Of a DNA stretch of 64,000 nt, positions 54,560 to 62,231 are shown in pieces (within the stretch, counting starts at the first letter, position 1; each line of letters starts with the position of its first letter). The stretch covers positions 1-64,000 of the forward strand of contig JAPLFS010000037.1 in assembly GCA_026390555.1 (NCBI GenBank), written 5' to 3'. The notes under the pieces were generated by a model. That model was not told where the DNA came from. It made no database searches and saw only the letters and a list, made by a program, of their open reading frames with translations. The stretch is from Pseudomonadota bacterium. GTDB lineage: Bacteria > Bdellovibrionota_C > UBA2361 > OMII01. Position numbers and translations under genes: made by a program.

Positions 54560-56524
54560 ATGCCTAAAGGAATCGAGGCCAAAACCTTCCCCGATGTCAG
54601 GACCCATGCGTCCGCGGCTACCTCGTCAACAAAATCAAACAACCAGCCTCTCTCGGTAGTAGGAGCAGATAGTCATAGCGACTATATAGCAACGTCGAGC
54701 GAATTGTCTTCCAGAACATTACCGTGTGTATCTTGTGAAGGTTTCATTAAGCGTCACAACGGCGATCACCCAGCAGCGCCGCATCGGGAAGAGTTCGATG
54801 CCCTTATGAGCACCTGCTTCTCAAGACTGAGCCCAAGGGCCCAGGAATTGGCACAGCTTAAAGTGATACAGATGCTTAAGGAGGTGCCGAACAGCGCTGC
54901 CGCGATGACGCGATTCCTCTCGCACGTCGATCTCAGTCGTTACGACCATAGCATTCATGCGGCTGCGAAGGTTCGTGATCTGAGCTCTGATGTAGCGAGC
55001 AATCTGTCCAACGAGGAGCTGTCGGTGCTTGAGATGGCCGCGTTGCTCCATGATTTGGGGCATCGCCTGGGTTCGCATGCACTTGATCGGGTTTTTGCCG
55101 CGCACCCAGCAGCGCCGGACATTCAGGCGTATGGGTGGGGACGCGAATTTCACGAGTTTCATACCGCAAAGATGGTCGCAACGTATCCAGAGTTGATAAC
55201 CGCGCTTGGTCCTCTACACGCAAACGTGCTTGCCGTGTTGTGTCACTCCGATAATAGAAGAAATTGCAAAAATGAGAATGGGGAAGGCTCCGCGAAGTTG
55301 TCGGAATCGTTCGAGAAGGACTTTGGAAAGTTCGAGCCGACACTCAGTGAAGCTCGCCTAGCGTTACTAGCTGAGCTGGTTGACAAGGTGCTAGATAGAA
55401 ACTCATGTCTCGAACTCGACTACATGCGTGGGGGGCTCGCTGGCGGATATGTCAAGCAGGTGCACGAGCTCATTAGCAAGTTCGAAAACGCCTTAGAGAT
55501 CCGCGATGGAACGCTGCGAGTTCGTGTTTATAAGGGTGTACCTTCAGAGGAGCATAGGGCAAGTTGGATTAGCGAGTCAGATCTCAATGATTACCTGTCG
55601 TGCAGACAGTTTTTTCGTGAAATTATTGCCGCAAATGCGGCGAGTTGTCACGTCGATGTCTCCTTGTTTCAGGCCTGCGCAAGGCAGCCGAACAACGGAT
55701 TTTCAACTACTCGGATCGATGTAGCAACGTATGAGAACTTCAGAAATCATATCCTGCATGGGCGATACGAAGAGGCTTTTGGCCGTGACGCCTTACAGCA
55801 GCTAACAGTTGCCACACAGGATGATTCGCTGCTTGCCGTAGATGATGTGGACGCGCCCCTTGTAACGATCACCAAGGAGGATTTTAGTGATCTAACTAAA
55901 TTGACTCATGTCTCACGAGAACAGGCCTTGAATATTTCTGGAGCTGCTCGTAGCGACATGACGATTTTTGAGCATGAACTGCTGACGTACATGCGAGAAC
56001 GCAAATCAACCGCTGAGCTATTAGTAGTTATTACCAACGATTTCGAGAAGGACCTGCATTATAATACGAGTGAGTCCGACGGTACTTATGGCAAGAGGAC
56101 CTTCCTCGTGGTTCAATCTTCTTACAAGGCGATTAAGGTTATCGTTGCGGCGCGCGCCATAGATGAAGAGGGGCGTCCGATCAAGTTGGGCTACGCCCAG
56201 AAGCTGGTTGAGCAGTTCTGTCGAGACCGCGCGTACCTTAAGAAAGGGTGCCTCGACAGCTACGATCGGCACGTGTTCGCCAGATCTGTTCTTCCGGAAA
56301 AAGCCATAGAAGAATTACGAAGATCGATCGAGAGCCAGCTCGAATCATCGGATAATGATGTGCATATCTCTAAGATTCAGGCGCAGCTCGTCCTTGCAGC
56401 GCCTAATTTGGCTTTTAATCTATTCACTCCGGAGATACAGGAGCGGATGCGAGATCCAAAGCTCAAGTGGGAGTTGATGCGGAGGCATGGGCTAAAAGAG
56501 AGCGCACGGTTAGGCGTTATTTAG
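54560..56524 (+). CDS. HD-domain metal-dependent hydrolase, dNTPase/SAMHD-like core
   Basis: About 655 residues. The first 60 are polar and probably disordered. The HD core has His130 in SRYDHSIHAAAKV, His164-Asp165 in LLHDLGHRLGSH and Asp275 in LLAELVDKVLDR, the H...HD...D metal set. RYDHS and HDxGHxxxSH resemble dGTPase, SAMHD1 and related HD nucleotidases, though metal-dependent phosphodiesterases are possible. The C-terminal 350 residues are unrecognised. The start is ATG 54560; the frame also reads from TTG 54530 and GTG 54551, none with a clear ribosome-binding site. It is monocistronic beside tRNA-Ser, a common insertion site, and converges with the kinase operon. Confidence 0.75.
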   Translation: MPKGIEAKTFPDVRTHASAATSSTKSNNQPLSVVGADSHSDYIATSSELSSRTLPCVSCEGFIKRHNGDHPAAPHREEFDALMSTCFSRLSPRAQELAQLKVIQMLKEVPNSAAAMTRFLSHVDLSRYDHSIHAAAKVRDLSSDVASNLSNEELSVLEMAALLHDLGHRLGSHALDRVFAAHPAAPDIQAYGWGREFHEFHTAKMVATYPELITALGPLHANVLAVLCHSDNRRNCKNENGEGSAKLSESFEKDFGKFEPTLSEARLALLAELVDKVLDRNSCLELDYMRGGLAGGYVKQVHELISKFENALEIRDGTLRVRVYKGVPSEEHRASWISESDLNDYLSCRQFFREIIAANAASCHVDVSLFQACARQPNNGFSTTRIDVATYENFRNHILHGRYEEAFGRDALQQLTVATQDDSLLAVDDVDAPLVTITKEDFSDLTKLTHVSREQALNISGAARSDMTIFEHELLTYMRERKSTAELLVVITNDFEKDLHYNTSESDGTYGKRTFLVVQSSYKAIKVIVAARAIDEEGRPIKLGYAQKLVEQFCRDRAYLKKGCLDSYDRHVFARSVLPEKAIEELRRSIESQLESSDNDVHISKIQAQLVLAAPNLAFNLFTPEIQERMRDPKLKWELMRRHGLKESARLGVI

Positions 56525-56534
56525 TCTGCGCCCC

Positions 56535-57530
56535 TTAGATACCTTTAACAGCTTCAATGAACAGCTCTTTGGCATTATGCGGCACGCGTGAATTTAATTG
56601 CGATACCACCGCAGCAGCTAGCCTTGCAGCACCACGCGCAGCGGCTTTGGCTGGTAAATCCTGCGCCAGCCCCGCCAGAAACGCACCCGCAAAGGCATCC
56701 CCCGCACCGGTTGAATCGATCGCTGTAATTTCAGAGACGAAGGCCGGTTGATGAAAGCGCTCACCCTGAAATGTCACCACAGCACCCCTTTGACCGACCG
56801 TCATAACAAGACCAGAGACTAGCTGCGAGAGCTTTAAAAAGGCGCTATCTGAGCTGGAGCTGTCCGTGATTAGCAGCGCTTCGCGCTCATTTGCAAAAAG
56901 TAGATCTATCTTTGGCAGGATCTCCTCTAGTAGCTCCTGTTTTTTTGCGCTAATTACAAACTCAGCCGAGGCGCTCAGGGCGATCTTTGTTGAAGTTGTT
57001 CGGGCTATTTCAATTGCCCTATGAAGCGCTAAGCGATTCTCCTCACTACCGGTCAAAAAGTAGCCCTCAAGGAGTAGCCACTCGCTCTGAGCGATCGCCT
57101 CGTTGTCGAGATCTTGCGGCGAGAACTGACTGCCAATACCGAGGTGCGTTCGCATCGTGCGTTCACTATCGGGGGTGATAAGGGAGACGCAGGTACCTGT
57201 GCGGCCCTGGGCGACTGGAGCATTTGATATGGTGACGCCGATCTTCTCGAACTCTGCATGGAAGAGTTGACCGTAGCGATCCTCGCCGGCAAGCCCCATG
57301 AACGTAGTCGGAACGCCCAATAATCCCGCACAGGCAGCCGAATTAGCTGCTGAGCCGCCACTCGTAATCGTTAGCATACTTAGGTCACAGGCGGCTATAA
57401 GGGTGTCCTGCCCAGCTCTATCGAGCATGCCGTAGGTGCCTGGCGTAAGGTTAAATTTACTAAGCAGCGCATGCTCGCAGCGCACCAGGATGTCAACCAT
57501 AGGGTGACTGAGGGTAATGAGGCGCTTCAT
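56535..57530 (-). CDS. PfkB-family kinase, adenosine/ribokinase-like
   Basis: 331 residues. The PfkB signature 1 region reads TSGGSAANSAACAGLLGVPT and signature 2 is DSTGAGDAFAGAFLAG with the catalytic Asp. The general text (MGLAGEDRYGQLFHAEFEKIGV, GTCVSLITPDSERTM) is that of the adenosine kinase-like branch of PfkB sugar kinases. The substrate could be a nucleoside or sugar. The frame opens 14 codons earlier, but the ATG at 57530 overlaps the tadA stop as ATGA, so I choose it. Last gene of a frk-tadA-pfkB unit. Confidence 0.88.
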   Translation of the reverse strand: MKRLITLSHPMVDILVRCEHALLSKFNLTPGTYGMLDRAGQDTLIAACDLSMLTITSGGSAANSAACAGLLGVPTTFMGLAGEDRYGQLFHAEFEKIGVTISNAPVAQGRTGTCVSLITPDSERTMRTHLGIGSQFSPQDLDNEAIAQSEWLLLEGYFLTGSEENRLALHRAIEIARTTSTKIALSASAEFVISAKKQELLEEILPKIDLLFANEREALLITDSSSSDSAFLKLSQLVSGLVMTVGQRGAVVTFQGERFHQPAFVSEITAIDSTGAGDAFAGAFLAGLAQDLPAKAAARGAARLAAAVVSQLNSRVPHNAKELFIEAVKGI

Positions 57531-57988
57531 GTTCTGAGCTTCTGAAAAAATCGTTGAAGTAGCTGCGTACATTCCTCTGCACGGACGTTGCGTATCACTC
57601 TAGGAGCGGGACCAAGACGCTCATCCAAGCTTAGGTCATAAAGCGAGCCCAGCGCTCCCTGCCTGGAATCGCCGCTACCAAATACAATAGTCGGTATACG
57701 AGCTAAGCGTATCGCTCCTAGGCACATCGTGCATGGCTCAAGGGTTACACACAACACACATTCATTTAGCCGCCAACTAGCAAGCTTTTGCGAGGCGGCA
57801 TTGATAGCATGTATCTCTGCATGCGAAGCCACGCTCAAATCCCTTTCGGTAGAATTTCTGCCCCGCCCGATTATCACGTTATTATGCGCGATGACAGCAC
57901 CAACAGGAACCTCGCCTGCAGCTTCAGCCGCGCGCGCCTCAAGCAGCGCTTCCTGCATTAGGAGTTCAAGTAATTGAGGTTCTAGCAC
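57527..57988 (-). CDS. tadA: tRNA-specific adenosine deaminase TadA
   Basis: Converts A34 to inosine in tRNA-Arg(ACG). The zinc motifs are SHAEIHAIN with the catalytic Glu, and TLEPCTMCLGAI. N-terminal MQEALLEARAAEAAGEVPVG matches the family. The start is either GTG 57988, which nearly abuts the upstream frk stop, or ATG 57958. 153 residues. It lies between two PfkB-type kinase genes with overlapping ends, an unusual placement for tadA. Confidence 0.93.
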   Translation of the reverse strand: MLEPQLLELLMQEALLEARAAEAAGEVPVGAVIAHNNVIIGRGRNSTERDLSVASHAEIHAINAASQKLASWRLNECVLCVTLEPCTMCLGAIRLARIPTIVFGSGDSRQGALGSLYDLSLDERLGPAPRVIRNVRAEECTQLLQRFFQKLRT

Positions 57989-58902
57989 CCGCTATTTGCC
58001 GCCGCAAATGAACTCACCTCAGCCGGTGATATGTTGGGCATGCCACCTTTGCGGGTAGCGTTCATAGCACCCATTAGGTTTCCGAAGTAGCAGCACTCCC
58101 TAAGCGAGGCGCCCGCAAGATGCTTAAAGGCAAACCCAGCCGAGAACGAGTCCCCCGATCCGATCGTGTCGCTTACTGTGATAGAGAGGCCTGGTACCGT
58201 TGTCTCTTCACCCTTATTATCGATAGCGAATACGCCATCTTCACCAAGGGTAACTAGGACGGTCTTAATGCCGAAGCTCTGCATGACCTGTTGCGCCATA
58301 TCGCGTGGAGTTGTTGCAGATAGCCCAAGCAGCTCTGTAACAACCTTAGCCTCGCTGGCATTAAGTTTAAGGATGTCGGTTCGTCGAAACGATGCAGAGA
58401 TCGTCTCGGCGCTGTAACACTCCTTGCGTAAATTAATGTCGAGAAATTTGGTCGCGTTCGTAGCCGCATCAAGGACAGCATAGACAGCCGCGCGTGTCTT
58501 TGGGCTGCGCTGCACTAGGGTGCCGAAGCAGATAAAGGCAGACCCCGAAGCCGCACTAAGAAGCTCCGGTGTGGCCTCCATAAAATCGTACGCAACGGTC
58601 TTATTAATAGTAAAGCTTGGGTTACCCTCGGCCGTAAGGATTACGTCAACTGTGCCGGTTGCAAAACTAGGGTCGCGTTGAACTAAGCTTAGATCGAAAT
58701 TCTTTTCAGAGAGTCCAGCCAGAAGTTCATCGCCGAGAGCGTCCTGTCCTACTCGACTAACAATCAATGCAGGTACGCCAAGCTGTCTCAAACGATAGCA
58801 AAAATTGGCAGGAGCTCCGCCGAGTAACCTTTCAGATGGAAGCACGTCCCAGAGCAGCTCACCGAGAGCCAGGACCGAACTATTAGAGTTTGTAGAAATC
58901 AT
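57982..58902 (-). CDS. PfkB-family carbohydrate kinase, fructokinase-like
   Basis: 306 residues. Signature 1 is LLGGAPANFCYRLRQLGVPA and signature 2 is SDTIGSGDSFSAGFAFKHL, with catalytic Asp and anion-hole Gly intact. The N-terminus VLALGELLWDVLPSERLLGG is the fructokinase branch pattern. It likely phosphorylates fructose or a related ketose. It is closely related in layout to the pseudokinase at 61.3 kb, which begins ALALGDLLWNELPSSTRLGG. First gene of the minus-strand unit, with 588 bases to the divergent HAD gene. Confidence 0.88.
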   Translation of the reverse strand: MISTNSNSSVLALGELLWDVLPSERLLGGAPANFCYRLRQLGVPALIVSRVGQDALGDELLAGLSEKNFDLSLVQRDPSFATGTVDVILTAEGNPSFTINKTVAYDFMEATPELLSAASGSAFICFGTLVQRSPKTRAAVYAVLDAATNATKFLDINLRKECYSAETISASFRRTDILKLNASEAKVVTELLGLSATTPRDMAQQVMQSFGIKTVLVTLGEDGVFAIDNKGEETTVPGLSITVSDTIGSGDSFSAGFAFKHLAGASLRECCYFGNLMGAMNATRKGGMPNISPAEVSSFAAANSGC

Positions 58903-59490
58903 AGCTGCTCTCCGTAATTTATCCGCAAGTTAACAGAAGCGTTGTATACCTGAGTGTTGCGATGGTTTAAGCATCTTTCTCAGGTCCGAGGCAAGTTACA
59001 CCGCTAAAAAGCTATTGATATAGCTTATAGTGGGGGGGGGTAGAGCGATGGCTTAATTAAAACTCGCCGCAGCGCTAACTTTCAAGTCCTATAATTTAAA
59101 TTTAATTATATCAAGGAGTTGCAGATTCTTCTAGCTTTGATCAGATGCCTACAATTAGAGACCCGTACGTAGTGTTTAGGCCATCTGTACTAGCGAGATG
59201 TTTCAAAATAGCTAGACTAAGGGTCCTGGCTGGGGTATCAAAGATGTATATTATTTTTCCCCTAGGCTCACTCTATGTGAGCCAAACTGCCCAACTTATC
59301 ATGGGCTATCATTCAATTTGCTTACGCTAGGAATCCGCAGGGTTCTCTGTCCGAATCTGCAAGTTTTTCACAACGTTGATTTATAAGTCATCCTAATACT
59401 CGCCTATTTTGTTGCGGGTACGTGAACAATTCGCCTTTTCCATGCAGAGAACGATGAATTTTTGCGCTCCAAAGCTAGAGGTTAAGGCTC
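58903..59490. other. Divergent intergenic region with hairpin and G9 tract
   Basis: No supported gene; a 61-codon frame at 59145-59330 has no ribosome-binding site and unremarkable composition. AAGCTAT-TGAT-ATAGCTT forms a hairpin at about 59009-59026, followed at 59032-59040 by nine G residues. AT-rich stretches (59090-59115, TTTAAATTTAATTATATC) are suitable for promoters of either flanking gene. Confidence 0.5.
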
Positions 59491-60750
59491 ATGACGGGAC
59501 ATGAATACAACGATCTTGGTGAAGGTCGTATTGGGGGAAGGGTAGTTGCACAGCATGGCTACAGTGAGCTCTCAGTTCCAAAGGGTGCTCAACAAGGTGC
59601 TCAACAAGGTGCTCAACGGCTAAGTCATAAAGGGCCCTTAAATATTGTGGTCCTCTCGCCGGACGAGGAGCTTGTTCTTAGTGGATTTGATGCGTTCCTG
59701 ACCGATAACGACGACACGCTGTCGCGTAGCGCTGGGGAGTTAGCGCACGATGGGCCAGAGGCAGTTTTTGCGCAGCTTATCAGCAAGAAGCTTGTTGAAT
59801 TCGATCCCACCTTGGCCAATGAAACTAACTATAATAGCACCGGTAGCATCTTTACGACGCCTGAGGGGTGGCAGAAATATCGAGATCGCCTTGGGGGTAC
59901 TCCAGCATCGAATATTGAGGGCATGTTAAGGGTAGCGGAGATAGAGTACGAGGAGATCGGATTCAAGGGGTGTTTTGATAAAGAGAGAGATCTTGCGCAG
60001 CTCGATGCGTTATACGCAAAGCCTGGAGATTGGATGCATGGGATTCAGCCCGATGCAGGCCTAATAAGCTTCATTAAAGCAGCAAATAAGCCTACCGCGA
60101 TGGTTACCGCTAGTAGGGAGTCGTATACGCACGCGCTCTTGGAGGAGAAGAAGCTAGGAGATCTTTTTTCAGTTGTAATCTGTAACGCTCAAAAGAAAGT
60201 TGGTAAGGGCTTTAGTGGGGTTAGCCTCATTGATGCTTGCGAACAGCTTGAGGTCTCTCCGTCAAGAACAGTTATGTCTGGTGACACCATGAGTGATGTT
60301 GGTGCCGCCAAGCTGGCAGGAGTTCCCGTTACGATTATTCGTCTCTACGACCATCTCGAGTTAGCTCCTGATCTTAATCAGGCCGCTGAGCAGGGAGAAA
60401 TTGACAGGGAGGTTGAAAAGCAGGCTGAGTTTGTAAATCAGATACACTCATTTCAACAGCATTCCGAAAACTCTCCGCTATTGTGGGAGAGCCCTTATAC
60501 ACAAACTGTTATTATCATAAAGTGCTTTAGTCAGGTTAAGTATGCAGAGCTTCCTACGAGTAATGCAGGGGACACTCCCGAGTATGAAGTTAGACGCAAA
60601 TTTAGCGCCCTAGAGCAGAGCGTAGCAACGCAGAGCTCTGAACATCATCCAAGTTTAGGAAATAGCACTAAAAAATTGGGTGAAATAAAACTGGGTAAAG
60701 AGGCAATAGAAGGAAAAACCTATGGACATCTCCCTAAGTTCGCAAAGTAG
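59491..60750 (+). CDS. HAD-superfamily hydrolase
   Basis: 419 residues. The HAD core lies at about 65-300: motif I FLTDNDDTLS with Asp72-x-Asp74-x-Thr76, motif II MVTASRES, motif III Lys in KKVGKGFSG and motif IV MSGDTMSDVGAAKLAG. It therefore looks catalytically complete and is probably a phosphatase. The first 45 residues include three GAQQ units from a 12-base tandem repeat (59583-59617). The last 100 residues are low in complexity and unrecognised. It begins a plus-strand cluster: the cupin gene overlaps its end by 29 bases. Confidence 0.8.
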   Translation: MTGHEYNDLGEGRIGGRVVAQHGYSELSVPKGAQQGAQQGAQRLSHKGPLNIVVLSPDEELVLSGFDAFLTDNDDTLSRSAGELAHDGPEAVFAQLISKKLVEFDPTLANETNYNSTGSIFTTPEGWQKYRDRLGGTPASNIEGMLRVAEIEYEEIGFKGCFDKERDLAQLDALYAKPGDWMHGIQPDAGLISFIKAANKPTAMVTASRESYTHALLEEKKLGDLFSVVICNAQKKVGKGFSGVSLIDACEQLEVSPSRTVMSGDTMSDVGAAKLAGVPVTIIRLYDHLELAPDLNQAAEQGEIDREVEKQAEFVNQIHSFQQHSENSPLLWESPYTQTVIIIKCFSQVKYAELPTSNAGDTPEYEVRRKFSALEQSVATQSSEHHPSLGNSTKKLGEIKLGKEAIEGKTYGHLPKFAK

Positions 60751-61255
60751 ATCTGTTGAGTTTGGATTTTCAAAGACGCCCGAATTTATCGATGTGGTTG
60801 CGTACCGTACCTATTGTCACGGAGTAGTCGAGGCATGGCGCAAGCTCGCAGCGCAGCTGCCAAGCATGCCGACCTTTAGCTCTCATCGCGCTTCTATTGA
60901 AATGGGAGGTTTCGAGGTTATTCAGACCGGCTGGGGCGGGGTTAACATTACAAAACACGAGCATCCCCAGGTTGAAAAGTTTCTTGTAGTCGATTCCGGA
61001 AAGTTCCTAGCCTTTGAGAAACATGAAGAGAAGTTAGAGACCCTGAACGGCAGGGAGGGCTATGGGATACTTGTCTTTAGACCTGAGGGTGAAAGCAAGC
61101 TCGTTGCTGAACTGATAGAGCCCGGTTGGTCTAGAACCCTTAAGCCTGGGCAGGAGCACACGATTATTGCGCTCACAGATCTATTAGTATTCGAAAGCTC
61201 CGTGGACCCCAAAGGAATGGACCAGGATCTGATCTTTATCTTTATGCCAGAGTAG
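60722..61255 (+). CDS. Cupin-fold protein, sugar-isomerase-like
   Basis: 177 residues. The double-stranded beta-helix pattern is seen from about residue 65: GWGGVNITKHEHPQVEKFLV (HxH plus Glu metal set), GYGILVFRPEG and LKPGQEHTIIALTDLLVFES (second-motif His). This resembles the cupin part of type II mannose-6-phosphate isomerase and WxcM-type sugar isomerases. Exact reaction unknown. ATG 60722 lies inside the end of the HAD gene, implying translational coupling. The pseudokinase gene follows 37 bases later. Confidence 0.7.
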   Translation: MDISLSSQSRSVEFGFSKTPEFIDVVAYRTYCHGVVEAWRKLAAQLPSMPTFSSHRASIEMGGFEVIQTGWGGVNITKHEHPQVEKFLVVDSGKFLAFEKHEEKLETLNGREGYGILVFRPEGESKLVAELIEPGWSRTLKPGQEHTIIALTDLLVFESSVDPKGMDQDLIFIFMPE

Positions 61256-61292
61256 GGTGCTTCTTGGAGTAGCCCTTAGAGGGTCTTGGTGT

Positions 61293-62201
61293 ATGACAAC
61301 TATCGGGAGCGCATTAGCCCTCGGAGATCTACTGTGGAACGAGCTGCCCTCAAGTACACGGCTCGGCGGATGGGCCGCGGCATTTGCTTTTAGGCTGCAA
61401 CAACTAGGAGTAGATACAGCTCTTGCAAGTGGCGTTGGTAACGATGAAGAGGGCAGGCGCGCTATTCAGGAGCTGCGTTTATTAGGGCTTGAGTGCGATC
61501 TGATCGGCACTGAGAATCGCCTCCGCACAGGCTCTGCTAAGGTGCAGATTGAACCCTCTGGTCATCCGATATACAGCACGCTGCCCACGGGCGCAGCCGA
61601 TGGTATGGCAACAAGCAGTGCGCTTATGGCACGAGCCACGCGAGCAACCCTGCTTTACTTTAACTCATTAAGCTTACGTGGCTATATCACTAACAATTGT
61701 CTGCAGGCGGTGCTCGATCGTGCGCCGCAGGCATGCAAGGTGTTTGATCTCCGTTTTGCCGCCGAGTTTATTCCAATAGAGACCGTTAGGCAGGGGCTGG
61801 AGCGGGCCGATATTGTGCGTATAAGTGCTGAAGATCTTGGGCGCGTACATTCCGCGCTGCATCTGCCGGAGCTTGAGCCGCTAGATCTCTGTAGGGCGAT
61901 TGTAGAGCGACACCGAGTTTCGGTCTGCATTGTGAGCGATCCGGTGTATGGCACAACCGTAGCAACTCGAGATCTGGGATTCGCCGTCACGCAGCCTACG
62001 GCGGTTGCCACCGTAGATCTACTTGGCTGGCACGAGGCTTTTCTGGCCGGCTTTCTTGTAAAGCTATTTCAGGAGGCCCCCCTGGATCTCTGCTGTAAGT
62101 ACGGCGAACGTTATGGCGCCGTGGTGGCGAAAATGCACGGTGCGCTGCAGCCAATCGCTGCATCCGAGCTTACGCGCCTACAGGAAGGCAACGGCACCTA
62201 A
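61293..62201 (+). CDS. PfkB-family pseudokinase
   Basis: 302 residues following the fructokinase-like paralogue at 58 kb throughout (ALALGDLLWNELPSSTRLGG; RLQQLGVDTALASGVGNDEE). The key sites are changed. The substrate Asn of signature 1 is lost (LGGWAAAFAF against LGGAPANFCY). In signature 2, D-T-x-G-x-G-D reads Asp242-Leu-Leu-Gly245-Trp-His247-Glu248, replacing the anion-hole Gly by His and the catalytic Asp by Glu. It is therefore probably not an active kinase. The intact frame over 300 codons argues for selection rather than decay. Start ATG 61293 has AGAGGG upstream; the frame opens at 61257. It ends a three-gene cluster. Confidence 0.8.
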   Translation: MTTIGSALALGDLLWNELPSSTRLGGWAAAFAFRLQQLGVDTALASGVGNDEEGRRAIQELRLLGLECDLIGTENRLRTGSAKVQIEPSGHPIYSTLPTGAADGMATSSALMARATRATLLYFNSLSLRGYITNNCLQAVLDRAPQACKVFDLRFAAEFIPIETVRQGLERADIVRISAEDLGRVHSALHLPELEPLDLCRAIVERHRVSVCIVSDPVYGTTVATRDLGFAVTQPTAVATVDLLGWHEAFLAGFLVKLFQEAPLDLCCKYGERYGAVVAKMHGALQPIAASELTRLQEGNGT

Positions 62202-62231
62202 TTGCGATTCTAAGATCTAGTAGCATCTTGA

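Noticed and set aside
59145-59330. 61-codon plus-strand frame in the frk/HAD gap
   Set aside because: No ribosome-binding site, no recognisable features, and the interval looks regulatory; length is within chance expectation.
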